A stretch of 64,000 nucleotides of DNA from Candidatus Uhrbacteria bacterium (GCA_018664485.1 JABJOE010000006.1:101090-165089), one strand, 5' to 3'. Counted from the stretch's first letter, positions 15,998 to 24,737 are shown. The notes: generated by a model not told the origin, from the letters alone. Numbers and translations are program-made.

Positions 15998-16229
15998 GAG
16001 GGGCTTACCGAGTGGCCAAACTGAAAGTTTGTTGGAACGAGGCTATACCCATAAGTGTGTAGACCGGGGGAGATTGCCGAGATATCGAACCGAAGGTTCA
16101 TAGATATCGAGGCTATACCCCTAAGCACGATAACGAGTTACTCGCATTTAAATACATTAAGTACTCATGTCGAAAGGGCTTGCCGAGTGGTCAAACCATA
16201 GGTTTGTTGGAGCAAGGCTATACCCCTTT
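15998..16229 (+). repeat. Three tandem copies of a structured element
   Basis: Copies at 15998..16050, 16066..16121 and 16173..16229. Each begins with a G run, contains CCGAG near base 12 and an inner hairpin, and ends with GGCTATACCC(C), which can pair with the opening G run. Copies 1 and 3 share CCGAGTGGYCAAAC and GTTTGTTGGA. In copy 2 the inner hairpin is replaced by a different one (GATATCGAACC / GGTTCATAGATATC). Retained pairing with changed sequence suggests selection on RNA structure. The CCGAGTGG part resembles the D arm of Tyr/Ser tRNAs. Confidence 0.6.
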
Positions 16230-16246
16230 AGGTATCTTCAAAAACA

Positions 16247-16274
16247 AAACCGCCAATTGTTGGCGGTTTTATTG
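16247..16274. terminator. Terminator between the repeat array and rnc
   Basis: AAAACCGCCAA-TTG-TTGGCGGTTTT. Symmetric A and T tracts let it serve both the plus-strand array and rnc on the minus strand. Confidence 0.85.
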
Positions 16275-16290
16275 TTTTACTTGTGTACTA

Positions 16291-17004
16291 CTACTTTGTC
16301 TTTTTTACCCAGCCCTTTGCAGTAAGAGCGTTTCGCGCTGCATCAATCTGTGCCTCCTGTTTTGATGTCCCCTTACCTTCTGCTGCCAACTCCTTTCCAA
16401 GATACGCACCGATGCGGAATATCTTATCGTGATCTGGCCCAGACTCTTCAAGGACTTTATAGTTTGGTGTTGTAGATAAACGTGCCTGAGCCTCTTCTTG
16501 AAACTGACTCTTGGGATCAATGTACAATTCTTTCTCCATTATCTCATCAAGCGTTGCGATAATAAACTTATGTACAAAGTCACGAGATTCATCCCATCCA
16601 AAGTCCAAATACAAGGCACCGATAATAGCCTCCATAGTATTTGCCAAGATGTAGTTGCGGGCCTTCTCATTACTGTCCTGAGACTCTCCACGAGAAAGGA
16701 AAAGGTACTGCTCAATATTCATGCTATGACCAACCTTCGCTAGGTTCTGTCCGTTTACAAGTGCTGCTCGGAAGTTAGTGAGCTCCCCTTCTGGTTTATC
16801 GAACTTTTCAAATAAAAATTCGGTCACCACCAACTCCAAAACTGCATCTCCCAAGAACTCCAACCGCTCATTATGATGCAGCGGGAAGTCATGATGTTCA
16901 TTGAGATAGGAGCGATGGACAACCGCTTGTTTCAGGTGCCCATCCTCTTTGTACTCTATCCCAATTATCTTTGCCAACTCCTCAACAGGTTTTCGTTCTG
17001 CCAT
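16291..17004 (-). CDS. rnc: Ribonuclease III
   Basis: A 237-residue double-strand-specific endoribonuclease that processes rRNA precursors. The catalytic signature NERLEFLGDAVLELVV (~41-56) and the second acidic cluster TMEAIIGALYLDFG are present. A C-terminal double-stranded-RNA-binding domain (~160-230) ends with KQEAQIDAARNAL. It lies 18 bases downstream of nusB on the same strand; both act in rRNA synthesis. Confidence 0.96.
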   Translation of the reverse strand: MAERKPVEELAKIIGIEYKEDGHLKQAVVHRSYLNEHHDFPLHHNERLEFLGDAVLELVVTEFLFEKFDKPEGELTNFRAALVNGQNLAKVGHSMNIEQYLFLSRGESQDSNEKARNYILANTMEAIIGALYLDFGWDESRDFVHKFIIATLDEIMEKELYIDPKSQFQEEAQARLSTTPNYKVLEESGPDHDKIFRIGAYLGKELAAEGKGTSKQEAQIDAARNALTAKGWVKKTK

Positions 17005-17022
17005 ATACTATTGTTATGAATC

Positions 17023-17535
17023 TTACTCCTCTCCTGCCTCTTCACTTGCAACTTCCTCCACCTCTTCTTCACCACCTTTCTCTTCTTCCACATTCTTGTC
17101 AACTTCCTTTATTTCACCTCGAGCGAGCATGTCTCGGTAGACAGCACCCATAACTCCGTTGATAAATTTACCGGCAGGCTTCCCAGAAAATGTCTTACCA
17201 AGTTCGATCGCTTCGTTGATTGCAACCTTTGCCGGAATCGCTTCATCGTACTTAAGTTCAAAGACAGCAAGACGCAAAATATTACGATCTGCATTAGTCA
17301 TCTCTGCGATCGGCCACTCTGGAGCAAAATGTGCGAGCGACTCATCGATATCTGCAAGATGTTCGATCACTCCTCCAACCTGTTTTTTCAAATAACCGGC
17401 ATCATCAAAATCAGGCGCGAATTCTTGCTTCACGTGCTCGATGATTTAATCGATCTTAGAATTATCCTGACCATTAAAGTCCCACTCGAAGAGACATTGC
17501 ATGGCCATGGTTCGGGCTAGGTGACGATTCGACAT
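17023..17535 (-). pseudogene. nusB: NusB antitermination factor with an in-frame TAA
   Basis: The true N-terminus is at ATG 17535: MSNRHLARTMAMQCLFEWDF, the family opening. After residue 29 there is a TAA (17448..17446), then the same frame continues IIEH and a GTG at 17433, running on through AEMTNADRNILRLAVFELKY and INEAIELGKTFSGKPAGKFING to the stop. Without the stop the protein would be 170 residues, with a Glu-rich tail of about 30. A single base change (GAA to TAA) explains the break. Reinitiation at the GTG would give 136 residues without the first helix. NusB binds boxA RNA with S10, so loss is unexpected; a sequencing error is possible. Confidence 0.8.
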
Positions 17536-17639
17536 AACGTTAGGTAAAGGGAAAACAGATGAGTGTGAGGGGCTTAGCTTAAGCAATCTTCTTGCCCTAG
17601 TATAGCAAAAAGAAAAGCGAGTCCATAGGACCCACTTTC

Positions 17640-17936
17640 TTATTTTGTTTCTTTCTTTGTTTTCTTTGCAGCGACCTTCTTTTTTGGAGCTGCTTTCTTT
17701 TTTGGAGTTTCAGCCTTTTCTTCTTCCTTCTCCTTTTTCTTCATTTCTTTTACAACCTCTTTTGCAAGCTTTCCATCAGCCTTTTTCACTTTCGCCATTT
17801 TTGACGGAGCGATGTGGTGCGGGAGACGTGGCTCACCAGTTTCTTTGTCGATCACAATATGCATCGGCTTGAGCGCGTGATGCGATCGTCGACGACGTAC
17901 TTTTGATTTGGAATTTCGAAATTTTGGTACAGACAT
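17640..17936 (-). CDS. rpmF: Ribosomal protein bL32 with a lysine-rich extension
   Basis: A 98-residue protein. The first ~35 residues match bL32 (MSVPKFRNSKSKVRRRRSHHALKP). The zinc-binding CxxC pairs of many bL32 proteins are absent. The second half is a low-complexity Lys/Ala/Glu tail (EKAETPKKKAAPKKK), which doubles the usual ~60-residue length. It sits upstream of nusB and rnc on the same strand, with a small hairpin GAGTCC / GGACCC and a T-rich stretch at about 17608..17640 between them. Confidence 0.85.
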   Translation of the reverse strand: MSVPKFRNSKSKVRRRRSHHALKPMHIVIDKETGEPRLPHHIAPSKMAKVKKADGKLAKEVVKEMKKKEKEEEKAETPKKKAAPKKKVAAKKTKKETK

Positions 17937-18103
17937 AGAGTTTTAGAGGTAAAACAGACTGGATTGGAGATTACTAGAGGTAAAGACCCTACCCCAAATT
18001 ACTGGGAGAGTGTACTTAAATAGCCATTTTCTGTCAATAGATAGAGTAAACTGCTGGATTCCAGCGTTTTGAAGTATATATAACAAATATCCATTAAACA
18101 AAG

Positions 18104-18136
18104 AGCCCCCTGAGCCAGATACAGCTCGAGGGGGAC
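18104..18136 (-). terminator. Hairpin after the 18162 orphan
   Basis: On the minus strand CCCCCT-C-GAGC / GCTC-AGGGGG with one bulged base, followed by CTCTTTGTTTA. Confidence 0.65.
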
Positions 18137-18161
18137 TTGAAGGACGCTTGAACGGCTGCTG

Positions 18162-18644
18162 TCAGCTCGCTTTTCTGTGGCTTCCACGCTTGTTTCCGCG
18201 GTCGACGCGGGCAGGTGCCGACCGAGCTGTTCTTCGGCCAGGGAATCCACAGGAGTACGTGTAGAGCCTGGCGCCCAGTCGGGAAGACATGGAGTCGCCA
18301 ACTGCATTCTGAAGAACACGCTGCATAGACACTCCATGATCACCTGCAAACAAGTAGGCACCACCGATCCGCTTGTTCTGCGTGACCCTGATACCGTTCT
18401 TCCTGCCAGTTGAGCAATTGATCAGAAGTACGCCATCAGCAAGATCGCGCTCAGCGAGCTCGGCGTCAGAAACTCCCTCCAAAAGGTCTTCATCGCCACC
18501 AGTAAGCTCGAGCCACGCGGCACGCGACAACTTCCTGGCCAAAAAGGCACCGCTCAAATGGCCCCTCGCACTGATCCAGAACCTGTTGAGATTTGGCGTG
18601 TTTTGTCCTTTGCGGACTTGAGCCGTAATCGAAATGAGAGCCAT
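18162..18644 (-). CDS. Orphan basic protein, 160 aa
   Basis: No family is recognised. The protein is arginine-rich, especially at the C-terminus (PGRRTARSAPARVDRGNKRGS), so nucleic-acid binding is conceivable. The middle has DLADGVLLINCSTGRKNG and GGAYLFAGDHGVSMQRV, which look like a folded alpha/beta unit. GGGGAAG stands before the ATG. The promoter is TTGATA-17-TAGCCT (18716..18688, minus). It is divergent from the GGDEL transcript and GC-rich in codon choice. Confidence 0.7.
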   Translation of the reverse strand: MALISITAQVRKGQNTPNLNRFWISARGHLSGAFLARKLSRAAWLELTGGDEDLLEGVSDAELAERDLADGVLLINCSTGRKNGIRVTQNKRIGGAYLFAGDHGVSMQRVLQNAVGDSMSSRLGARLYTYSCGFPGRRTARSAPARVDRGNKRGSHRKAS

Positions 18645-18733
18645 GTATGACTTCCCCGGTGAATCGCGCCGGAAGTAGCGCGTCTGGAGGCTACCAAAAA
18701 TCGATCAAAATATCAAGGAATACCCTATGGATC

Positions 18734-18762
18734 TTGACAAAAAGCCAAAAATCTGGGATGCT
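18734..18762 (+). promoter_or_regulatory. Promoter of the GGDEL transcript
   Basis: TTGACA (18734..18739), 17 bases, GATGCT (18757..18762). It faces the minus-strand orphan promoter 18 bases away. Confidence 0.55.
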
Positions 18763-18794
18763 CGAATTGGTCTGATCAACACAGGAGCACAGAC

Positions 18795-18935
18795 ATGATC
18801 ACCAATAGCAACCTTTTGGCTGGCGGAAATCCGCAAGTCGCAAAACTACTACGCGACCTCGCACAAGATGCGGGCAACGTTTCACAACTCACGAAGGCCA
18901 CCCCGCCAAGCAAACAGGAGCGGTCGACGGGCTGA
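18795..18935 (+). CDS. Small ORF ahead of the GGDEL gene, 46 aa
   Basis: Begins MITNSNLLAGGNPQVAKLL with AGGAG ten bases upstream, 26 bases downstream of the predicted transcription start, and ends at TGA 18935. The middle looks helical, with no membrane segment. A still shorter frame (18961..18990, MSRFEDTKP) follows; its stop overlaps the G-rich ribosome site of the next gene, so translational coupling is possible. Coding status rests on the promoter and Shine-Dalgarno site only. Confidence 0.45.
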   Translation: MITNSNLLAGGNPQVAKLLRDLAQDAGNVSQLTKATPPSKQERSTG

Positions 18936-18998
18936 GTAAACACCTCTTCGTGATCGAGCCATGAGCCGATTCGAAGATACAAAACCATAGGGGGTCCT

Positions 18999-19988
18999 TT
19001 GAACCCTGACGACAATGACGCGTTACTACAAAGCGCGCTTCGAGAAATCACCCGTCTGAAAAAACGGATTGAGAAACTGGAAACCGATGGAGTGACTGGC
19101 CTGTACGTTGGAACCCTCCTTCGTGAAGACCTATTCCACGCAGTTTCCGGACCTCTCGCAAGCAGCGCTGCCGACGGCCTTCGCAGAGGTTGTCCAATCT
19201 CCAACTACAGCAACGAGGAGTTGAAGGAACTCTGGGTATGCTTGGCAGCTATCGACGTCGACTACCTCACGCTCTGGAATCAGTTGCGTGGATCACATGC
19301 CGACGGCAATCGAGCCTTTCGAGGAATCGGCTCAGCACTTCGCGAAGCCGGTAGCTCAGTCGAGTTGGCAAAGTTCTACCGAATCACCGGTGGGGACGAG
19401 CTCGCAGGACTCATCGTGGGAGACCAAAATGAGGCCATGGGCATCATGGACCAAGCTCAGAGGACGGCCAAGGAAACTCAGGTCTATGAAGGGCAACCAC
19501 TTCCGGTGAATTTCACCTACGGTGTAGCGTCACTCATCGAGGCACTCGTGATTTACGGACGGCTGGACCCAAGTCTGATCCCTCCTGGCACGCGAGCACC
19601 CACAACAGTGACCTTCCAGCTTCTGATGACGCTAGCCGACGCGCGGAGCTACAACTCCAAAGTCATTCGGCGAATGCTGCTGCTCACAGCCCTCTACAAC
19701 CACGAGCGAGATCTTCTCGACAAGGTCTCCAAGTGGCTCACAAAAGGCATGCGCGGTAACGCCATGGCAACCGTTGCTGGGCTATGTGAACAGACCGTTG
19801 ACCAACGCGTAATCGCAATCGCCAATCTGATCGAGCGCGAAAGATCAGAAATGCTGACAAAGGAGCAGGTTGGAAGCCAATCACGGCTGATCCAAGAGGG
19901 CTCGGGACTTCCGCTCCAAGCAACTCTGGAAATCATGCGGATGGCTCGACTTCCATTCCCCGCGACACTCGTACCACATCTCTTCTAG
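18999..19988 (+). CDS. GGDEL-domain protein (diguanylate-cyclase-like)
   Basis: A 329-residue protein from a TTG start preceded by GGGGG; no upstream ATG fits. A short coiled-coil lead (LREITRLKKRIEKLETD, ~14-30) runs into TDGVTGLYV (~29-37), the equivalent of the DxLTGLxNR start of GGDEF domains. AAIDVDYLTLWNQL (83-96) matches the metal-binding DxD strand, GSHADGNRAF the GHxxGDxxL helix, and ITGGDELAGLIV (129-140) the active-site hairpin with GGDEL for GGDEF. No RxxD inhibitory site is seen. Residues ~190-329 form an extra helical region of unknown type. If active it would make cyclic di-GMP; cyclase activity is inferred. A hairpin at 20056..20085 follows. Confidence 0.75.
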   Translation: MNPDDNDALLQSALREITRLKKRIEKLETDGVTGLYVGTLLREDLFHAVSGPLASSAADGLRRGCPISNYSNEELKELWVCLAAIDVDYLTLWNQLRGSHADGNRAFRGIGSALREAGSSVELAKFYRITGGDELAGLIVGDQNEAMGIMDQAQRTAKETQVYEGQPLPVNFTYGVASLIEALVIYGRLDPSLIPPGTRAPTTVTFQLLMTLADARSYNSKVIRRMLLLTALYNHERDLLDKVSKWLTKGMRGNAMATVAGLCEQTVDQRVIAIANLIERERSEMLTKEQVGSQSRLIQEGSGLPLQATLEIMRMARLPFPATLVPHLF

Positions 19989-20055
19989 TTTTTCCGATCC
20001 TCTTTCCGGACCTTCGTCAAACGAAGTTCTGAATAAGCCGATCGATAAAAACAAA

Positions 20056-20085
20056 AGCCCGCTGCCGTTTCTTCGGTAGCGGGCT
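20056..20085. terminator. Hairpin between the GGDEL gene and gyrA
   Basis: AGCCCGCT-G-CCG-TTTCTT-CGG-T-AGCGGGCT, 11 pairs with one mismatch. It may end both convergent genes. Confidence 0.7.
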
Positions 20086-20097
20086 CTGTGCATCTAA

Positions 20098-22749
20098 CTA
20101 TTTTTTCTTCTTTCCAGGCTTTGCCTTGCTGGATTTCGGAGATGCTTTCTTTTTAGCTTTTTCTGCAGGCTTTTTCGCCTTTGCAGTTTTCTTGCCGGCG
20201 CCCTTTTCAGGTGCTTGAGCGGCTTCAACGTTCTTTACCGCCTCCTCAACAGCCTCGGCAGCAGATTCGTTATCAATAAATGCAACACTTGATACCTGGT
20301 CATCACCCTTCTTAAATCGCATGACTCGCACACCCTGTGTAGCGTGACCAAGAGATGAGATAGATTTCACAGACATTCGAATAACCTGACCTCCAGATGA
20401 GATCACGAGAAGATCACGTGAATCCTTTTTCTTCACGATACGTCCTGTGATGATAGCTCCGGTTCGATCAGTGATCTTCGCAGTACGCACTCCAAGTCCT
20501 CCACGGTTTTGCACGTTGTATTCTTTCAGAGCAGTTCGCTTACCGTAACCATTCTCGGTAATAACCATGAATTGGTCGCCAGCTTCACCCTCGCTCACAA
20601 CTCCCATTCCAACAACGCGATCTTCACCCTTCATCTTAATTCCACGCACTCCAGATGCCACACGTCCCATTGGGCGAACATCACCCTCTGAGAACCGGAT
20701 AGCCATTCCACGAGCAGTAGCCAAGATAATCTCGTCATCACCCGTAGTTGTACGAGCCCACTCAAGTGCATCTCCGTTTTTAAGCTTGATCGCTATCAAA
20801 CCGGTTGATCGTACATTTTCAAAATCAGAAATGTCGGTCTTCTTTACAGTTCCCTGCTTGGTCACCATTGTGATGTACTTCGCAGTCTCCAGATCTCCAG
20901 ACTTCATCGTTGTAGTCACAGCCTCACCCGGAGCCAACTGTAAGAAGTTCACGATCGCTTGCCCCTTAGACGTTCTAGACGCCTCAGGAACCTCATACAC
21001 CTTCAACTTAAACACGCGCCCACGAGATGTGAAGAACATGATATCTTGGTGCGTTGTAGTTGAGAAAATATCTTCAACTGTATCAGCTTCTTTTGTGGTG
21101 AGTCCCATCACTCCCTTTCCACCACGCGTTTGTGTCTTGAAAGTATCCGGTGCAATACGCTTGATGTACCCGTCCTTTGTCATCATCACGATAGTCTGCT
21201 CATCTGGAATAACATCCTCCATTGAGAAGTCTTTCACACCAGCTTTCACAATCTTCGTTCGACGATCTTCACCATACTTCTCGATCACCTCTTCCAACTC
21301 CTCGCGAATAACGCTCAGAATTCTCTTTGGTGACGCCAAGATAGCCTTCAGGTGCTTGATTAGTGCCATCTTATCGTTATATTCCTGCTCAATCTTCAAA
21401 CGCTCGAGGTTTGCCAAACTTGAAAGGCGCATCTCCAAGATAGCAACAGCCTGCCGCTCACTCATCTTGAAAGACTTAACCAAATTCCCTCGCGCTTCTT
21501 CCTTGTCTTTTGATTTCTTGATTGTAGCGATAACTTTGTCGATCTTGAGAAGTGCGATACGTAACCCTTCCAAAATATGCGCACGCTCAAGAGCCTTATC
21601 CAAATCATACTGAGTACGCCGCCTAACAACATTTTGACGATGTTTAATGTACTCTTCCAAAATCATCTTCAAGTTCAACGTACGTGGCTGACGTCCCTGC
21701 TCTACCAAACAAACCATGTTGTAGTGGAATGATGTCTGCAACTGTGTAGCTTGGTACAAACGGTTAAGAACCTTCCGAGGATATGCATCGCGCTTAAGTT
21801 CGATCACAACACGTACACCTTCCTTTGAAGACTCATCACGCAAGTCACGAATTCCTTCGATCTTCTTTGCTCGAACCAAATCTGCAATCTTCTCAAGCAT
21901 CGCAGCCTTGTTCACCATGTAAGGAATTTCCGACACAATAATGCGGAAAGCACCCTTCTTGCCCTCAACGATCTCAGCTTGTGCGCGAACAACGACACCA
22001 CCACGCCCTGTCGAACATGCGGCTTTAATATCTTTCGCTCCATATGCAATTGCACCGGTTGGAAAGTCTGGACCCTTAACGTGCTGCAAGAGATCATCCA
22101 TCGTTGCATCCGGATTATCCATCAATGTCAAAATAGCGGCACCGATCTCGCGCAAGTTATGCGGAGGGATATTGGTCGCCATTCCAACAGCAATTCCTAG
22201 AGTTCCGTTAACCAAAAGGTTTGGCAATCGGCCAGGAAGTACAGAAGGTTCTTTATGGGAACCGTCATAGTTCGGTCTAAAATCGACTGTATTTCGTTCA
22301 ATATCTAAAAGTAGTTCTTCGGCTACTGCCTGTAGCTTCGCCTCCGTATATCGCATGGCAGCTGCGGAGTCTCCGTCCATAGAACCGAAGTTTCCCTGAC
22401 CACGAACGAGCTGGTGACGATAAGAAAACTCTTGCGCCATTCGAACCATCGCCTCGTAAATGGAAGAGTCTCCATGAGGGTGGTACTTAGCCATCACTTC
22501 TCCGACAACGTTTGCAGACTTTCGGAATCGAGCGTTAGCACGCAGGCCAATAGACCACATCGCGTACAAAATACGACGCTGTACAGGCTTCAAGCCATCA
22601 CGAACATCCGGAAGAGCACGAGAAACAATAACACTCATTGCGTAATCCAAATACGCAGTCTTCATCTCCTCGGTAATGTCCTGCTTGATAATTCCACCAA
22701 CCGCGAATTCGCTCTCTTCACCTTCTTCGGACTTTTTATTTTTTGCCAT
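20098..22749 (-). CDS. gyrA: DNA gyrase subunit A
   Basis: An 883-residue topoisomerase subunit that cuts and rejoins DNA with GyrB to introduce negative supercoils. The winged-helix region GLKPVQRRILYAM, the catalytic tyrosine in AAAMRYTEAKL and the six-bladed C-terminal DNA-wrapping domain are present. The GyrA box appears as QTRGGKG. The C-terminus carries a Lys/Ala/Pro tail of about 45 residues, like the tail on bL32. It lies four bases after the stop of the 135-residue membrane protein, so it is the last gene of a three-gene unit. Confidence 0.96.
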   Translation of the reverse strand: MAKNKKSEEGEESEFAVGGIIKQDITEEMKTAYLDYAMSVIVSRALPDVRDGLKPVQRRILYAMWSIGLRANARFRKSANVVGEVMAKYHPHGDSSIYEAMVRMAQEFSYRHQLVRGQGNFGSMDGDSAAAMRYTEAKLQAVAEELLLDIERNTVDFRPNYDGSHKEPSVLPGRLPNLLVNGTLGIAVGMATNIPPHNLREIGAAILTLMDNPDATMDDLLQHVKGPDFPTGAIAYGAKDIKAACSTGRGGVVVRAQAEIVEGKKGAFRIIVSEIPYMVNKAAMLEKIADLVRAKKIEGIRDLRDESSKEGVRVVIELKRDAYPRKVLNRLYQATQLQTSFHYNMVCLVEQGRQPRTLNLKMILEEYIKHRQNVVRRRTQYDLDKALERAHILEGLRIALLKIDKVIATIKKSKDKEEARGNLVKSFKMSERQAVAILEMRLSSLANLERLKIEQEYNDKMALIKHLKAILASPKRILSVIREELEEVIEKYGEDRRTKIVKAGVKDFSMEDVIPDEQTIVMMTKDGYIKRIAPDTFKTQTRGGKGVMGLTTKEADTVEDIFSTTTHQDIMFFTSRGRVFKLKVYEVPEASRTSKGQAIVNFLQLAPGEAVTTTMKSGDLETAKYITMVTKQGTVKKTDISDFENVRSTGLIAIKLKNGDALEWARTTTGDDEIILATARGMAIRFSEGDVRPMGRVASGVRGIKMKGEDRVVGMGVVSEGEAGDQFMVITENGYGKRTALKEYNVQNRGGLGVRTAKITDRTGAIITGRIVKKKDSRDLLVISSGGQVIRMSVKSISSLGHATQGVRVMRFKKGDDQVSSVAFIDNESAAEAVEEAVKNVEAAQAPEKGAGKKTAKAKKPAEKAKKKASPKSSKAKPGKKKK

Positions 22750-22753
22750 AAAA

Positions 22754-23161
22754 TTACTCTGTTTCCCCTTCAGTATCGAGAACCTCTACTATATCGAGAG
22801 CCTCTTCAATTATCTCTACCTCTTCCGCTTTTTCTTCAAATCGCTTCATCAATTCACCCGCTAAAAGTTCCTCACTCTCTTCTTGAGCCTGAGCTTGTAC
22901 GAAAGCCTCTTCCCCACCTTGGAATACAGATCCAAACTGACCTCCCAAACCAGGAATCAACTCTTCAATCTCTGTTAGATAGCCTGAAGTGTCCACGCCA
23001 GTTCCGTCATCAACCATTTGCGCTATATCTGACGCAGCTTCATTTGCGAACATCTGCTTGATTTGCATAGCCCAAACACCAAATACGATAATGATACCGA
23101 CAAAAGTACCAATCATCACGATGCGATGCTTTTGAACGTGTTTTGGATCCTTGATGCGCAT
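22754..23161 (-). CDS. Single-pass membrane protein, 135 aa
   Basis: A basic N-terminus (MRIKDPKHVQKHR) and one transmembrane helix (residues ~14-33, IVMIGTFVGIIIVFGVWAM), then an acidic, Glu/Ala-rich exterior or cytoplasmic part (FEEKAEEVEIIEEALD). No known family. It lies between an MBL-fold gene and gyrA with gaps of 10 and 4 bases, so co-transcription is likely. Confidence 0.75.
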   Translation of the reverse strand: MRIKDPKHVQKHRIVMIGTFVGIIIVFGVWAMQIKQMFANEAASDIAQMVDDGTGVDTSGYLTEIEELIPGLGGQFGSVFQGGEEAFVQAQAQEESEELLAGELMKRFEEKAEEVEIIEEALDIVEVLDTEGETE

Positions 23162-23171
23162 AGACTATCGA

Positions 23172-23822
23172 TTAACTTCGAGAGAGAACTACAATCTGCA
23201 TATCTTCTGCTGGGAGCGCGCTCTTTTTGATCTTCAATGTACTGACATCTTCACGCGCACAAGAAAGTTCTTTACAGATACCTTCAACATCAGACGACTC
23301 TTTCTTCAATCCCTTTGTGTTTACGTATGTTGGGATAACCATCCGTGGCTCAACTTGTGAAACAACTTCTGACGCACCCTTTGCATCCAATACGTCACCG
23401 CCACCTGACGGCACAGCTAGAATATCAATTGAACCTAAGCGCTCTATTTCCTGATTAGTAAGCGGACGGTCAATAGCTCCCAAAAATCCGATTGAAATTC
23501 CTTCTAAATCGAAACGATAAATTGTATGTGGTGTCTTATCCTTTAATGGAGCCGAAATTCCGGTCACAAAAATACCGCGAACTTCAAACTCACCTGCGTA
23601 GCGAACGGCAAAAGGTTTTGTATTATGCAGCTCACCTTCTATAACTTCAAAATTGTCCGACTCTATCGAATCGTGAGACGAAACAACGATGCTCGCCTTG
23701 AGTGTGCGCGGAAAGCGCAATCCGGTCTCATTTTGATATGGGTTCGTGACCAATGTCACCTCGCCTTCAACTGGCTTTCCAGTGATTACTAGGCTCCCAA
23801 GTCCATTCCAAGAAATTTTCAT
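23172..23822 (-). CDS. MBL-fold protein, metal site degenerate
   Basis: A 216-residue protein with the fold pattern of UlaG-like metallo-beta-lactamase hydrolases (MKISWNGLGSLVIT, GEFEVRGIFVTGI, IDILAVPSGGG, RMVIPTYVNT). The usual HxHxDH ligand motif is replaced by SSHDSIESDN, so metal binding, and therefore catalysis, is doubtful. It heads the unit MBL - membrane protein - gyrA. It could be a structural or nucleotide-binding relative. Confidence 0.7.
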   Translation of the reverse strand: MKISWNGLGSLVITGKPVEGEVTLVTNPYQNETGLRFPRTLKASIVVSSHDSIESDNFEVIEGELHNTKPFAVRYAGEFEVRGIFVTGISAPLKDKTPHTIYRFDLEGISIGFLGAIDRPLTNQEIERLGSIDILAVPSGGGDVLDAKGASEVVSQVEPRMVIPTYVNTKGLKKESSDVEGICKELSCAREDVSTLKIKKSALPAEDMQIVVLSRS

Positions 23823-23920
23823 AGCGGCTGTAGTTTAGCACGAGGGCCACTTTGGCTCAAGCCTATCTCAAAGCAAATTCAACCCAGATTAAAGTACTTT
23901 CTGTATTCGTAAAAACAAGA

Positions 23921-24604
23921 CTAACCTTCGTCTACTTCGTTAAGTACTGTATTCCAATACTCCATTTCTTTCACAATCTCTTCTTCTGACGGATCACGCT
24001 CCACGACAGACCACCCTTCCTCTAAACGATCTGCAACACTATCAATCTCCCCCTTCCACTGCTTGTCATCCTGCCCCATAGCGCGCAAGCGATCGATCAA
24101 TGCCTGGAGACGAGCAGCTTCACTTGTCCAATGCTCAACAAGATCTTCGTATTTCTTTTCACGCGAATGCGCACGCTCATCACATTGATTGTCCAATATA
24201 TCATCACATAACAATATCGCTTGAGTAACCTGATAACGCTCGTCAGCGGTAAGCTGATCCTCGAACAAAGGACTCTTTATATAATCCTCTAAAATAACTC
24301 CATGCTTCGTCATCTCTTGCACTTTGCGCTTAACGCTATCTTCCAACCGATCAAAAACCGCAGTTTGCAATCGCTGTTCCTCATCTCCAGCACATAATTC
24401 TTCATATGCTTTTCTATATGGAAGCTCCTTGCGTCCAATCAACGTCAAAGCCTGATGGATTTGTTTACTCGTAGTGTCTACGCTGTCGGAAAGCTCCTGA
24501 TGCAACTTTTTTGCCTCCTCAATAATCTCAGGCGGCGTGAGCGGCACGAGCTTATCGACGGCAAATTTGAACTGATCTAAGTACGATTGATGTGGATGAT
24601 TCAT
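23921..24604 (-). CDS. Helical cytoplasmic protein, 227 aa
   Basis: Predicted almost entirely helical and charged, with no signal or membrane segment and no recognised family. Repeated amphipathic stretches (VDKLVPLTPPEIIEEAKKLHQEL, in parts; RLQALIDRLRAMGQDDKQW; EEIVKEMEYWNTVL) suggest a helical bundle or coiled coil. The ATG at 24604 was chosen over 24622 because it starts a natural polar N-terminus (MNHPHQSYLDQF). It is monocistronic and divergent from rpsA. Confidence 0.7.
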   Translation of the reverse strand: MNHPHQSYLDQFKFAVDKLVPLTPPEIIEEAKKLHQELSDSVDTTSKQIHQALTLIGRKELPYRKAYEELCAGDEEQRLQTAVFDRLEDSVKRKVQEMTKHGVILEDYIKSPLFEDQLTADERYQVTQAILLCDDILDNQCDERAHSREKKYEDLVEHWTSEAARLQALIDRLRAMGQDDKQWKGEIDSVADRLEEGWSVVERDPSEEEIVKEMEYWNTVLNEVDEG

Positions 24605-24708
24605 ATAGGACAATGATAACACAGAAGAATTTAATATTTCGTTCTATATATGGATATAAATGCTCACTTTGGCCAACTGTCTAAAAACCTTACGGATATG
24701 GCCTATTC

Positions 24709-24737
24709 TTGACAAATAGGGTCCAATTTACTATAGT
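24709..24737 (+). promoter_or_regulatory. rpsA promoter
   Basis: TTGACA (24709..24714), 17 bases, TATAGT (24732..24737). The leader of about 68 bases contains CGGCC/GGCCG-type pairs that may be regulatory. Confidence 0.75.

Noticed and set aside
15998..16229. CRISPR array
   Set aside because: Only three units with unequal spacing (70 and 105 bases), internally divergent and long structured repeats; no cas genes nearby. No CRISPR was seen anywhere in the window.
17023..17535. Alternative genetic code explaining the TAA in nusB
   Set aside because: Known Patescibacteria recoding concerns TGA, and TAA ends many genes in this window.
20567..21613. Plus-strand 348-codon frame within gyrA
   Set aside because: Antisense shadow of gyrA with Ser/Ile-rich low-quality composition.
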